DNA of 64,000 nt from Solwaraspora sp. WMMD792 (GTDB taxonomy: Bacteria; Actinomycetota; Actinomycetes; Mycobacteriales; Micromonosporaceae), in contig NZ_JARUBH010000009.1 of the NCBI RefSeq assembly GCF_029626105.1, forward strand, positions 7,124,011 through 7,188,010, read 5' to 3'. Shown piece by piece: positions 34,964-49,450 of the stretch. The stretch's first letter is position 1; each line of letters opens with the position of its first letter. The notes beneath the pieces were generated by a model that searched no databases, was not told where the DNA came from, and saw only the letters and a program-made list of their open reading frames with translations. The position numbers were made by a program, and so were the translations under genes.

Positions 34964-35001
34964 GGTGGTGCACCCTATCGCGCCAGCTAGGGTGCACCAC
35001 C
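34964..35001 (+). terminator. Operon terminator after GH42
   Basis: GGTGGTGCACCCTA (34964-34977) and its perfect inverse (34988-35001) around a 10-base loop, 65 bases past the GH42 stop. Confidence 0.8.
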
Positions 35002-35232
35002 CTCCACCCGCCGCGCCGACACGATGATCCAGAACGCTCTGTCGAACCGACACGCCCGGGCCGGTCAGCTGAAGCGCTGTGGATCATGAGAGCGGCTATG
35101 ACCGGTGTACGCCGGACGGGTGACGTGTGCCTGAGGGACCTGAGTGGCCCCTGACCGGTGGCAGGGTCGGTGCGGTGGCCGGGGCGGAACCGACCGGCTG
35201 ATCCGGACGGTGCCAGCGGGGGAGCACGGACG

Positions 35233-36945
35233 ATGGTGAGCAGACGTACGGCGTTGCGGGCAGGCGCGGTCGCCGGGCTGGTCCCGGCGGTCGGACTGAT
35301 CGGGCGACCAGCCACGGCCGTACCGTCGCCGGCCGACGAGCCGACCCGGACCCCGGCCGAGCAGCCGGCCCAGGTCAGGCCGCAGAACCCGGACATCGGA
35401 CCGGGCACCGGCCGGGACGCCGACCCGTGGCGGGACCTGCCGGACCGGCAGTGGGCGGAGCTGCAGCGGCGGCTGTCGGCGCAGGCCACCCTCTACCGGC
35501 GCGGCGGGGCGAGCTACGAGGCACTCAGCATCCCGTTCAACCACCGGTACGCCAACGTACAACCGGCGGCGATCCTGGCCGCCGGGACATCCGAGGACGT
35601 CGCGGTGGCGGTCAGCTGGGCGCGGGACGTCGGCATGCCGCTGGTGCCCCGGTCGAGCCTCGGCCACAACTACGCCGGCTACTCGACCACCCACGGACTG
35701 TTGGTGGTGATGAGCCGGCTGCGCGGCAGCGTCGTCGCACCGGCCCCGGTGTCCCGGCCGCCGCAGCGGTACGGCCCGGTCGAGGTCACCCCGGACGCCG
35801 GCCTGCTCACCGTGGCAGCCGGCGTGGTCAACGCCGACCTGCGGCCACTGCTGCGGCAGCAGGGAATCCTGGTGCCGGCCGGCCGCTGCCCGACGGTCGG
35901 GGTGGCCGGGCTGGTCCTCGGCGGCGGCATCGGGTTCAACGACAAGATGTTCGGGCTCACCTGCGACCGGCTGACCGCGACCGAGGTGGTGCTGGCCGAC
36001 GGCACGACGACCACCTGCGACGAGACCACCGACCCGGACCTGTTCTGGGCCTGCCGGGGCGGGGCCGGCAACAACTTCGGCGTCAACACCTCGTTCACCT
36101 TCCGGTACGCGCGGCTGCGCGGCGAGGTGACCTACTTCCAGCTGCGCTGGGGTGCCGACAGCATGGTGCCGGCGCTGTCCGCGATGCAGCAGATCGCCGC
36201 CGCGCAGCAGGCCGACCGACGCTTCGACTGCCGGATCGGCGCCGGCACCACCGTCGGTGACGGCGGACAGCATCAGGTGTACGCCGACGCGCTCGGCCAG
36301 TTCTACGGGTACGCCGACGAACTCGTCGGCATCCTCGGGCCGGCGCTGGCGGTCGGCACCCGCGCCGAGCGGCAGACCAACCGGGACAGCATCCGTCAGG
36401 TGACCCCGGCCGAGGCGGCGCAGCTGCTGTCCTCGACCACCCCGGCGCAGCAGTTCGCGGTCAAGTCGGCGGTGCTGCGGTCCCCGCTGGACGAGGCGCA
36501 GCTGCAGACGGTGGCCGCCGGGCTGCGACGGTGGCCGGGCAGTCGCAACCCGGACGGTGCCGGGGTGGCGCTGTTCTGCATGGGCGGGCAGATCAACGAC
36601 GTACCGCCGGGCGCCACCGCCTTCGTGCACCGCGACGCCCTGTTCGTGCTGGCCGCCGAGGCGAGCTGGGCCGACGACGACCCACCCGAGGTGGGTCTGG
36701 CGAACGGCACCTGGTTGACCGGCCTGTACGACGAACTGCTCGGCGGACGGCCGCCGGTCGGGGCGTACCAGAACTTCCCGGATCCGCACCTGGCCGACTG
36801 GCGGCGGGCCTACTACGGCGACAACTACCAGCGGCTGGTCGAGGTGAAACGCAAGTACGACCCGACGGACTTTTTCACCTACCCGCAGGGTATCGGTTCC
36901 TGCGGCTCCGTTGACGGCTACGCCAACCAGTGGTGTCCCCGCTGA
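35233..36945 (+). CDS. Exported FAD-linked oxidase (berberine-bridge type)
   Basis: A 570-residue oxidoreductase. The N-terminus SRRTALRAGAVAGLVPAVG is a twin-arginine signal, fitting export of a folded flavoprotein. FAD-binding (PCMH) domain about 120-300: PRSSLGHNYAGYST with the His that usually carries FAD covalently, and AGRCPTVGVAGLVLGGGIGF with a Cys in the position of the second link. C-terminal KYDPTDFFTYPQGI is the berberine-bridge hallmark. Such enzymes often oxidise oligosaccharides to lactones. ATG 35233 follows GGGGGAG. Confidence 0.87.
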   Translation: MVSRRTALRAGAVAGLVPAVGLIGRPATAVPSPADEPTRTPAEQPAQVRPQNPDIGPGTGRDADPWRDLPDRQWAELQRRLSAQATLYRRGGASYEALSIPFNHRYANVQPAAILAAGTSEDVAVAVSWARDVGMPLVPRSSLGHNYAGYSTTHGLLVVMSRLRGSVVAPAPVSRPPQRYGPVEVTPDAGLLTVAAGVVNADLRPLLRQQGILVPAGRCPTVGVAGLVLGGGIGFNDKMFGLTCDRLTATEVVLADGTTTTCDETTDPDLFWACRGGAGNNFGVNTSFTFRYARLRGEVTYFQLRWGADSMVPALSAMQQIAAAQQADRRFDCRIGAGTTVGDGGQHQVYADALGQFYGYADELVGILGPALAVGTRAERQTNRDSIRQVTPAEAAQLLSSTTPAQQFAVKSAVLRSPLDEAQLQTVAAGLRRWPGSRNPDGAGVALFCMGGQINDVPPGATAFVHRDALFVLAAEASWADDDPPEVGLANGTWLTGLYDELLGGRPPVGAYQNFPDPHLADWRRAYYGDNYQRLVEVKRKYDPTDFFTYPQGIGSCGSVDGYANQWCPR

Positions 36946-37008
36946 CCCGGATACCCGGGTCAGCGGGGCAACAGCCGTCGAACCTGTCGGAAGCCGTCGA
37001 ACCTTCGA

Positions 37009-39776
<2,768 letters not shown>

Positions 39777-39879
39777 CTGCGCTGTGGGCCGTGCGGGTGT
39801 CACGAAGGGCGGAAACCTGCAGGTCAGGCCGGGGGTGGCGGATCTGTCAGGCTGGGGATGACGGACCAGCCGGCGCTAT

Positions 39880-39911
39880 CGGCACGGCGGTGCAGCGGCA
39901 CGGCGGTGCAG
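39880..39911. repeat. 16-bp tandem duplication
   Basis: CGGCACGGCGGTGCAG at 39880-39895 is repeated exactly at 39896-39911, in the gap between furA and the GH10 fusion gene. Confidence 0.7.
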
Positions 39912-39913
39912 CG

Positions 39914-39961
39914 ACGCGGCGGACCGTGGATCGCTCGATGGCGATCCGCGGTCCGCCGCGT
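39914..39961. terminator. 21-bp hairpin after the GH10 fusion gene
   Basis: Arms 39914-39934 and 39941-39961 are inverted with a single mismatch (a G-U pair in RNA) around a 6-base loop, 15 bases past the stop of the minus-strand fusion gene. Confidence 0.85.
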
Positions 39962-39975
39962 TCAGTGCCGACCTG

Positions 39976-42369
<2,394 letters not shown>

Positions 42370-42461
42370 TTAGCGCGCGCGTGGGTGGCGTGGCGGTGGG
42401 TGCCCGGCTCCTGGTGGACGACCAGGTTGCAGGGGTGCCTGCCCTCCCTGCATCCATAGAC

Positions 42462-42475
42462 TGTGAGCGATAACA
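42462..42475 (-). promoter_or_regulatory. LacI-type operator before the GH10 fusion
   Basis: TGTGAGCGATAACA has one half-site identical to the perfect palindrome at 2895-2908 and one with two changes. About 243 bases upstream of the GH10 ATG, next to a TTCCGG element. Confidence 0.55.
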
Positions 42476-42490
42476 CCTCCGGCGTCAATA

Positions 42491-42517
42491 AGTTCCGGCA
42501 AACTTCCGGAAGAAGTT
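42491..42517 (-). promoter_or_regulatory. Double TTCCGG element before the GH10 fusion
   Basis: AGTTCCGG, then AACTTCCGGAAG and AAGTT: two TTCCGG cores 13 bases apart, the second a palindrome with flanking AACTT/AAGTT arms. It matches the motif family at 5021-5040, 5177-5200 and 26852-26867. Confidence 0.6.
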
Positions 42518-42584
42518 CAGTGCCGTGCCTCGATGTCGTCTGTGGGATGATGCGCAGGAAGGCCGGTCCGCCCGAGTCGAAGAG

Positions 42585-42611
42585 GTCGTCGCTGCCCGGG
42601 CAGGCGACGAC
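42585..42611. terminator. Possible hairpin in the GH10-folD gap
   Basis: GTCGTCGC-TGCCC and GGGCA-GGCGACGAC pair with one bulge. It sits in the 640-base gene-free stretch 42220-42859, which otherwise holds the listed operators and the riboswitch. Confidence 0.4.
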
Positions 42612-42645
42612 AGTGAGTCAGAGCAGCCGATGTGGACTGATCGTT

Positions 42646-42665
42646 CGTTTCCGGAAGAGTTTCGG
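42646..42665. promoter_or_regulatory. Second TTTCCGGAA-TTTCGG element in the GH10-folD gap
   Basis: CGTTTCCGGAAGAGTTTCGG. Its order of half-sites matches the element in the ABC operon leader (26852-26867). It is about 430 bases from the GH10 ATG, so it may act at a distance or on an unmarked transcript. Confidence 0.5.
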
Positions 42666-42763
42666 TACCAGATTCGATGAGGAGCATGGGCAGCCGGTGG
42701 GACGCCCGCCGGATCTGAGCCGGCCCGAGCGCCGAGGAGGGGGCAGGTGCCCCGTCGCGGTAG

Positions 42764-42859
42764 TCTCGTCGTCAGTGCGACTGGCGGCACGGGATGGTGG
42801 ACCATCGGGGAGCCGGCCACGGGAGTCGACCGCCTGGGCTCCCGTCCGAAGGGACTCCC
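42764..42859 (+). promoter_or_regulatory. ZTP (pfl) riboswitch controlling folD
   Basis: The leader shows the pfl consensus in order: GCGACTGGCGGCACGGG (42777-42793), a small hairpin GATGGTGGACCATC, then GGGGAGCC (42807-42814), and CCGCCTGGGC (42830-42839). The pfl RNA binds ZTP/ZMP, signals of 10-formyl-THF shortage, and turns on folate and purine genes. GGGAGTC (42821-42827) is complementary to GACTCCC (42853-42859) next to the ribosome site AAGGGA, which suggests translational control (inference). Confidence 0.88.
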
Positions 42860-43723
42860 ATGCCTGCGGATGCTCGACTGCTGCCCGGCGCGCCGGTAGC
42901 CGAAGCCGTACTCGCCGATGTCACCCGGCGGGTGGCCGCCCTGCGTGCACGCGGTGTCACGCCCAGCCTCGCCACCATCCTGGTCGGCGACGACGACGCC
43001 AGCGCCGGCTACATCCGCCTCAAACAGCGACAGGCCGCCGAGTTGGGCTTCGACTCGCCGCACCGGCATCTGCCCGCCGACGCCACCCAGGACGACCTGC
43101 TCAAGGTGATCGCCGGGTTCAACGCCGACCGCCGGGTGCACGCCGTCCTGATCCAGTACCCGATCCCGGGCCACCTCGACTACGACGCCGCCCTGCAGAG
43201 CCTCGACCCGGACAAGGACGTCGACGGGATGCACCCGCTCAACATGGGTCGCCTCGCCGTCGGCCTGCCGGGACCTGTGCCGTGTACTCCGGCCGGGATC
43301 GAGGCGCTGCTGGACCATCACCGGGTCCCAATCGCCGGCCGGGAGGTGGTCATCCTCGGCCGTGGCGCCACCCTCGGCCGACCGTTGGCGATGCTGCTGG
43401 CCCAGAAACGTCCCACCGCCAACGCCGCAGTGACCGTGGTCCACACCGGAGTCGCCGACTGGCCCCGCTACACCCGGCGCGCCGAGATCCTGATCGCGGC
43501 GGCCGGCGTACCCGGCATCATTCAGCCCGAGCACGTCCGGCCCGGAGCGGTGGTGATCGGCGCCGGTGTCCGCTACGCCGGCCGCCGCCTCCTGCCCGAC
43601 GTCGACGAAGCCTGCGCCGAGGTGGCAGCGGCGATCACCCCGCGCGTCGGCGGCGTCGGACCGACCACCGTCGCCATGCTGTTCCGCAACGCCGTACACA
43701 GCGCCGAACGCGCGACCAGGTAG
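42860..43723 (+). CDS. folD: Methylene-THF dehydrogenase / methenyl-THF cyclohydrolase FolD
   Basis: A 287-residue bifunctional enzyme interconverting 5,10-methylene-THF, methenyl-THF and 10-formyl-THF with NADP. Seen: ATILVGDDDASAGYIRLKQR with the catalytic Tyr/Lys region, VLIQYPIPGHLD, DKDVDGMHPLNMGRLA, CTPAGIEALLDHH, Rossmann motif VVILGRGATLGRPLAMLL and a C-terminal VGGVGPTTVAMLF. The usual GRS motif reads GRG here. ATG 42860 has AAGGGA 5 bases upstream, within the riboswitch expression platform. Confidence 0.93.
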   Translation: MPADARLLPGAPVAEAVLADVTRRVAALRARGVTPSLATILVGDDDASAGYIRLKQRQAAELGFDSPHRHLPADATQDDLLKVIAGFNADRRVHAVLIQYPIPGHLDYDAALQSLDPDKDVDGMHPLNMGRLAVGLPGPVPCTPAGIEALLDHHRVPIAGREVVILGRGATLGRPLAMLLAQKRPTANAAVTVVHTGVADWPRYTRRAEILIAAAGVPGIIQPEHVRPGAVVIGAGVRYAGRRLLPDVDEACAEVAAAITPRVGGVGPTTVAMLFRNAVHSAERATR

Positions 43724-43815
43724 CAGCCGACCCGGCCGGCCGACCGGGCTGCTCGCTGGCTTCTGCTCCGGCGTGACGGACGTGCCTCGACCATGGCCGT
43801 GGAGCTGTGCCGGTG

Positions 43816-44718
43816 CTACCGGGTCGGGCGTACGTCGTCGGGGAGCGGCTCACGGCGGGCCAACCACTGCGCCGGGACTCCACCCGGTCCGGAGCCGGTG
43901 TACGCGGCCACGATGCCGCCGACGATCGCCGCGGTGGTGTCGACGTCACCGCCGGCCTCGACACAGGCGTGAATCGCCGCCGGGTAGTCGTCGAGTCGGG
44001 TCGCGGCGACCCACAGTGCGAACGGGACGGTGTCGAAGGCCAGCACCTGCGCGCCGTTGCCCAACTCGTACGCCGCTTCGGCGACGCCGACCCCCAGCAA
44101 CCGCCTGGCCCGGACGATGCCGGACATCAGTCGGCCGTCGATCAGGTGGGCCAGCACCACGTCGAGCAGTTCGGCCGGCTCGGGCCGGGACCGGGTCAGC
44201 CGGGACCAGCCGGCTTCCGCCGCCGCGACGGCGACGGCGACCGCACCCAGGATCGCCTCGGGGTGGGCGTGGGTGACCTCCGCCGAACGCCAGGCCTGCC
44301 GGGCGGCGGTACGGTTGTCGCCCGCGTGGAACGCGCCGAGCGGGGCGACCCGCATCGCGGCGCCGTTGCCCATCGACCCCTGGCCGTCGAACGCCGCACC
44401 GGCCGCGTCCCGCCAGGCGACGCCCTGCCGGACCTGGCGCAGCAGGACCACCGCACCGGCACCGTAGCCACGGTACGGCTCGAAGCGCTCGGCGAACCGG
44501 GCTGCCAGGCTGTCCTGGTTGATGCCGTCGCGCTCGCGCAATTCGGCGACGATCGAGCAGGCCATCTCGGTGTCGTCGGTCCACGGCCACGGCCCGGCCG
44601 GCGGGTCCCCGTCGAGCAACGCGGCAAGGCTGGTGCCGGGGACGAGGAACTGGGCGCCGAGAGCATCACCGACGGAAAGCCCGTCAAGACTGTCGTAGCA
44701 GAGGTCGAGCATCGTCAT
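43816..44718 (-). CDS. ADP-ribosylglycohydrolase family protein (second copy)
   Basis: A 300-residue DraG-like hydrolase with LSVGDALGAQF, WTDDTEMACS (Mg site), GSMGNGAAMRVAPLGAF and the C-terminal EAGGDVDTTAAIVGGIVAAY, here the classical metal motif. Its sequence differs clearly from the homologue at 3633-4643. I use ATG 44718; a frame from TTG 44784 overlaps the sigma-factor stop. It is directly downstream of the ECF42 sigma gene, so co-transcription is likely. Confidence 0.83.
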   Translation of the reverse strand: MTMLDLCYDSLDGLSVGDALGAQFLVPGTSLAALLDGDPPAGPWPWTDDTEMACSIVAELRERDGINQDSLAARFAERFEPYRGYGAGAVVLLRQVRQGVAWRDAAGAAFDGQGSMGNGAAMRVAPLGAFHAGDNRTAARQAWRSAEVTHAHPEAILGAVAVAVAAAEAGWSRLTRSRPEPAELLDVVLAHLIDGRLMSGIVRARRLLGVGVAEAAYELGNGAQVLAFDTVPFALWVAATRLDDYPAAIHACVEAGGDVDTTAAIVGGIVAAYTGSGPGGVPAQWLARREPLPDDVRPTR

Positions 44719-44780
44719 GTCGGGACATGACTCTGCCAGTTGCGGCGGCGGTCGGGAAGGCCGGAACCACTGCGGGCCGG

Positions 44781-45926
44781 TCAACTCCGCAGCTGTGTGT
44801 TGAGCCGGGCGGCCTGTCGCGTGAGGTGGTCGCGCTCGGGCAGGTTGGGCGCTGACCGGGCGGCCTGCGCGTAGAGCCGGGCCGCGGTCACCGGATCACC
44901 GTCGCGCTCGTGCAGGTGCGCCGCGACGGCGGCGTACCGAGGCAGGGCCGGGTCGAGGTCTGCCAGGGCAGCCAGACCAGCTCGCGCACCGTCTGCCTCG
45001 CCGAGCGCGACGGCCCGGTTGAGTCGGGCCACCGGGCTGTCGGTGCGGCGCACCAGTTCGTCGTACCACTCGACGATCTGCACCCAGTCGGTCTCCTCGA
45101 CGGTCCGGGCGTCGGCGTGCAGCGCGGCGATGGCCGCCTGGGCCTGAAACTCGCCCAGCCGGTCGCGGGTGAGCGCGGTCTGGAGCACGTCGATGCCCTC
45201 GGCGATGAGTACGGTGTCCCACCGGCTGCGGTCCTGCTCGGCGAGCGGCACGAGCCGGCCGTCGGGGCCGGTCCGTGCCGGACGCCGGGCGTGGTGCAGC
45301 AGCATGAGCGCCAGCAGGCCGGCGACCTCCTCGTGGTCGATCATGGTCGCCAGCTGGCGGGTGAGCCGAATCGCCTCGGCGGCTAAGTCGACGTCGCCGG
45401 AGTAGCCCTCGTTGAAGACCAGGTAGAGCACGCGAAGCACGGTGGCGACGTCACCGGGCTGGTCGAACCGGACGCCGGCGACGGTCCGTTTGGCCCTGCT
45501 GATCCGCTGGGCCATGGTCGCCTCCGGCACCAGGTATGCCTGCGCGATCTGCCGCGTGGTCAGGCCGCCGACCGCCCGCAGTGTGAGCGCGACCGCCGAG
45601 GCCGAGGTCAGGGCCGGATGCGCGCACAGGAAGTACAGCGCCAGCGTGTCGTCCACTGCGGTGCCCTGCCCGGGCATCGGTTCGGCTTCGACCAGCTCCT
45701 CCCGCCGCCGCCGGGAGGTGTCGGCCCGTAGCGCGTCGAGGAACCTGCGCCAGGCCACCGTTACCAGCCAGCCCTTGGGGTCGCGTGGTGGGTCGTCCGA
45801 CCATCCGCGTACCGCCTCGACCAGGGCGTCCTGCACGGCGTCCTCGGCCGCCGCGAAGTCGGCTCCGCGACGGACGAGAACACCGATCACCGCGGGCACC
45901 AGCTCCCGCAGCAGTGACTCGTTCAC
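44781..45926 (-). CDS. ECF42-type sigma factor with C-terminal TPR-like extension
   Basis: A 381-residue sigma factor. Sigma2 about 10-75 (AAEDAVQDALVEAVRGW, PKGWLVTVAWRRFLD), sigma4 about 110-165 (GGLTTRQIAQAYLVPEATMAQRISRAKR), then a long helical extension (about 170-380; NEGYSGD, HHARRPARTGPDGRLVPLAEQD, ETDWVQIVEWYDELVRRTDS) typical of ECF42. This group uses the extension instead of an anti-sigma factor and is paired with DGPF-domain proteins. GTG at 45926 overlaps the DGPF gene stop (GTGA). Confidence 0.9.
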   Translation of the reverse strand: MNESLLRELVPAVIGVLVRRGADFAAAEDAVQDALVEAVRGWSDDPPRDPKGWLVTVAWRRFLDALRADTSRRRREELVEAEPMPGQGTAVDDTLALYFLCAHPALTSASAVALTLRAVGGLTTRQIAQAYLVPEATMAQRISRAKRTVAGVRFDQPGDVATVLRVLYLVFNEGYSGDVDLAAEAIRLTRQLATMIDHEEVAGLLALMLLHHARRPARTGPDGRLVPLAEQDRSRWDTVLIAEGIDVLQTALTRDRLGEFQAQAAIAALHADARTVEETDWVQIVEWYDELVRRTDSPVARLNRAVALGEADGARAGLAALADLDPALPRYAAVAAHLHERDGDPVTAARLYAQAARSAPNLPERDHLTRQAARLNTQLRS

Positions 45927-46330
45927 TCGGTGGCCGTGGGCTGCTCGCCGTAGGCCGGACGCACCTCGAGCCATTCGTGGATCGGCTTGCCACCCGCACC
46001 GGGAGCCGCGGACAGCTCACCGGCGAGCTCGATCGCGCGCTCGTAGGTCTCGACGTCGATCACCATCCATCCAGCGACCAGGTCCTTGGTCTCGGCGAAC
46101 GGCCCGTCGGTGACCGGCGGCCGCCCCTCACCGTCGTACCGGACGAACGTGCCCTCCGGGGAGAGCGCCTGCTCGCCGACGTACTCGCCGGTGCCCTCCA
46201 GCCGGGTGGCGAAGTCACGCATGTACTGGATGTGGGCCGTGACCTCCTCCGGCGTCCATTGATCCATCGGTGCGTCGTTGACCGCCGCCGGCGCGCCCCG
46301 GTAGTGCTTGAGCAGCAGGTACTTGGCCAT
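45923..46330 (-). CDS. YCII/DGPF-domain protein
   Basis: A 135-residue protein: YLLLKHYRGAPAAVNDAPMDQW at the start (written here in part), VRYDGEGRPPVTDGPFAETKDLVAGWMVIDV in the middle with the DGPF signature, and EVRPAYGEQ at the end. The fold is ferredoxin-like (YCII). It is the conserved neighbour and likely target of ECF42. ATG 46330 follows AAGGAG by 6 bases. Function unknown. Confidence 0.9.
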   Translation of the reverse strand: MAKYLLLKHYRGAPAAVNDAPMDQWTPEEVTAHIQYMRDFATRLEGTGEYVGEQALSPEGTFVRYDGEGRPPVTDGPFAETKDLVAGWMVIDVETYERAIELAGELSAAPGAGGKPIHEWLEVRPAYGEQPTATE

Positions 46331-46381
46331 CTTGGTCTCCTTGGTGAGGTACGGCCCCATTGTGGCCGTGTTCGCACCTGG

Positions 46382-46408
46382 GACGGAGCCGCTCCTAGGT
46401 TCTCGACA
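46382..46408 (-). promoter_or_regulatory. ECF42-type promoter of the DGPF-sigma operon
   Basis: On the minus strand TGTCGA (46408-46403), 17 bases, then CGTC (46385-46382). ECF42 promoters are described with TGTCGA at -35 and CG(A/T)C at -10. Lies 52 bases upstream of the DGPF ATG; supports autoregulation. Confidence 0.65.
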
Positions 46409-46455
46409 TGCCGTCGCGAGATTTCTCAGATTCAACATCGACGACCTCCGCGTGC

Positions 46456-46779
46456 CGGTCACCCCAGGTTCCTTTCCCGTACGGCGATGAGCAGCCGGTC
46501 GGCGGTGGCCCGATCGGGTTGGTCCGGCCGTGCGGGCTGAGACGTCGAGCAGGGCACTGTTGGCGGGCCGTCCGATCGGCGGCAGGTCACCGACCTGGGC
46601 GGGCAGATGGCGAGTGCTCATCCGCCTACGGTGGTCCGCTGCCTCATGGCAGTTAGCCGAATGCCGCCGGGACGAGCGTGGCCGGATCGATACTTATGGG
46701 TCGACCAGTGGGCGAGCCGGCGGCGTCCGCCGGCAGCGGAGCACGCTCGGCCGCCCACGACGGCACGTCGGCAGTCACG

Positions 46780-46790
<11 letters not shown>
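46456..46790 (-). pseudogene. Decayed mosaic copy of the 52.6-54.1 kb cluster
   Basis: Four pieces match that cluster: 46456-46527 to the 3' end of the nucleotidyltransferase gene (52670-52741), 46549-46626 to the start of the helix-hairpin-helix gene (53908-53986), 46643-46690 to the end of the ATP-grasp gene (54002-54050), and about 46752-46785 to the start of a truncated fifth gene (52648-52676). By eye the first pieces are 85-90 percent identical. None codes for a full protein. The last piece overlaps the 3' end of the sensor kinase gene. This explains the 449-base gene-free stretch 46331-46779. Confidence 0.75.
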
Positions 46791-48104
<1,314 letters not shown>

Positions 48105-48108
<4 letters not shown>

Positions 48109-48758
48109 GGGATCTGGTATCCCACGCCGGGCACCGTCAGGATCAACGGCGGATCGCCGAGCTTGCGCCGCAGCTTCATCATCGTCACCCGCACCACGTT
48201 GGTGAACGGGTCGATGTGCTCGTCCCAGGCCCGCTCCAGCAGATCCTCGGCGGAGAGCACCGCCCCGTCCGCCCGCAACAGCTCGGCCAGCACGGCGAAC
48301 TCCTTGCGGGACAGCGGCACGTACCGGTCGTCGCGGTACACCTCGCGCCGGGCCGGATCCAGCACGATTCCTGCCCGGGCGAGCTTCGGCGGCAGCGGAT
48401 GCGGTCGCCGTACCAGCGCCTGGACCCGCGCGGACAGCTCCACCATCGCGAACGGTTTGACCAGGTAGTCGTCGGCGCCGAGCTGGAGCCCGGCGACCCG
48501 GTCGCGCACCGCCGACGCCGCGGTCAGCATCAGCACCCGCGTCCCACTGCCGCTGTCCACCACCGCCCGGCACACGTCGTCGCCGTGCACCACCGGCAGG
48601 TCCCGGTCCAGCACCAGCACGTCATAGGCGTTGACGCCGAGCCGTTCCAGCGCCGCGTCTCCGTCGTAGGCCACGTCGACGGCCAACGCCTCCCGCCGCA
48701 GCCACTCGGCGATCGCGTCCGCCAGCAGGGTCTCGTCCTCGGCCACCAGCACTCGCAC
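48105..48758 (-). CDS. OmpR/PhoB-type response regulator
   Basis: A 217-residue regulator: receiver domain with VLVAEDETLLADAI, phospho-acceptor Asp in YDVLVLDRDLPVVHGDDVC and DDYLVKPFAMVELSAR, and a winged-helix output domain ending LRRKLGDPPLILTVPGVGYQIP. GTG at 48758 begins close to the likely transcript start. Likely controls the divergent lipoprotein/ABC operon and itself via repeats at 48781-48813. Confidence 0.92.
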
Positions 48759-48780
48759 CGGTCCATGGTGCCGCACGCTC

Positions 48781-48813
48781 GCGTAACGAACGCGTAACCG
48801 GCTTCGGTTACGC
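48781..48813. promoter_or_regulatory. GCGTAAC repeats, response-regulator binding site
   Basis: GCGTAAC at 48781-48787 and 48792-48798 are direct repeats with an 11-base period, the usual spacing for OmpR/PhoB-type dimers. An inverted GTTACGC (48807-48813) makes a 9-bp hairpin with the second copy. Located between the divergent regulator and lipoprotein genes. Confidence 0.65.
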
Positions 48814-48889
48814 CCGGGATACGCCCCGGACGGTGCACTCGTCCCCGTTAGCCGGCGACCCGCGCCGGTGGACGAAGGGAGCGACGACA

Positions 48890-49450
48890 ATGCGACGACA
48901 CCGGACCGGCCTGCTACTGGCCGTACCGATCAGTCTCGCCCTGGCCCTGGCGGTATCCAGCTGCGCCGGTGCCGCCGACGGCGACCAGGTGGCCACCGCG
49001 GACGGCGCGGGACCGACGGCCTCCGCCGGTGCCGGGGACGGGGACGGGGACGGCGTCGACGGGCTCACCGAGGAGGAGCGACAGCTGCGGTTCGCCCGGT
49101 GCATGCGGGAGAACGGCGTGGACATGCCGGACCCCGAACCGGGCGAAGGCGGCGCGATGCAGGGTTTTGGGACGGACAGCGACATGGAGAAGGTCGAGGC
49201 GGCGATTGAGCAGTGCCGCGAATTCCTGCCGGGCGGCGGCGAGACCGGGCAGTCGGACCCCGAGCAGATCGAACGGGTACGCGAGATAGCCAAGTGCATG
49301 CGGGAGAACGGGGTGACGGACTTCCCCGACCCGGACGTCGACGGGCGGATGAACCTCGACCTGAGCATGAGCCCGGACGATCCCACCTTCCAGGCCGCCA
49401 TGGAGAAATGCGGCCAGGGCATGGCACCGCCCGCCGGAGGTAGCCGGTGA
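48890..49450 (+). CDS. Lipoprotein with two CMRENG repeats
   Basis: A 186-residue exported lipoprotein: lipobox VSSC (Cys25), an acidic Gly/Asp spacer, then two similar segments, FARCMRENGVDMPDPEP and IAKCMRENGVTDFPDPDV, each with a paired downstream Cys (EQCREF, EKCGQG). This type is common in actinomycetes next to RND- or MacAB-like genes; its role is not known. ATG 48890 follows GGGAG. First gene of a four-gene operon. Confidence 0.85.
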   Translation: MRRHRTGLLLAVPISLALALAVSSCAGAADGDQVATADGAGPTASAGAGDGDGDGVDGLTEEERQLRFARCMRENGVDMPDPEPGEGGAMQGFGTDSDMEKVEAAIEQCREFLPGGGETGQSDPEQIERVREIAKCMRENGVTDFPDPDVDGRMNLDLSMSPDDPTFQAAMEKCGQGMAPPAGGSR

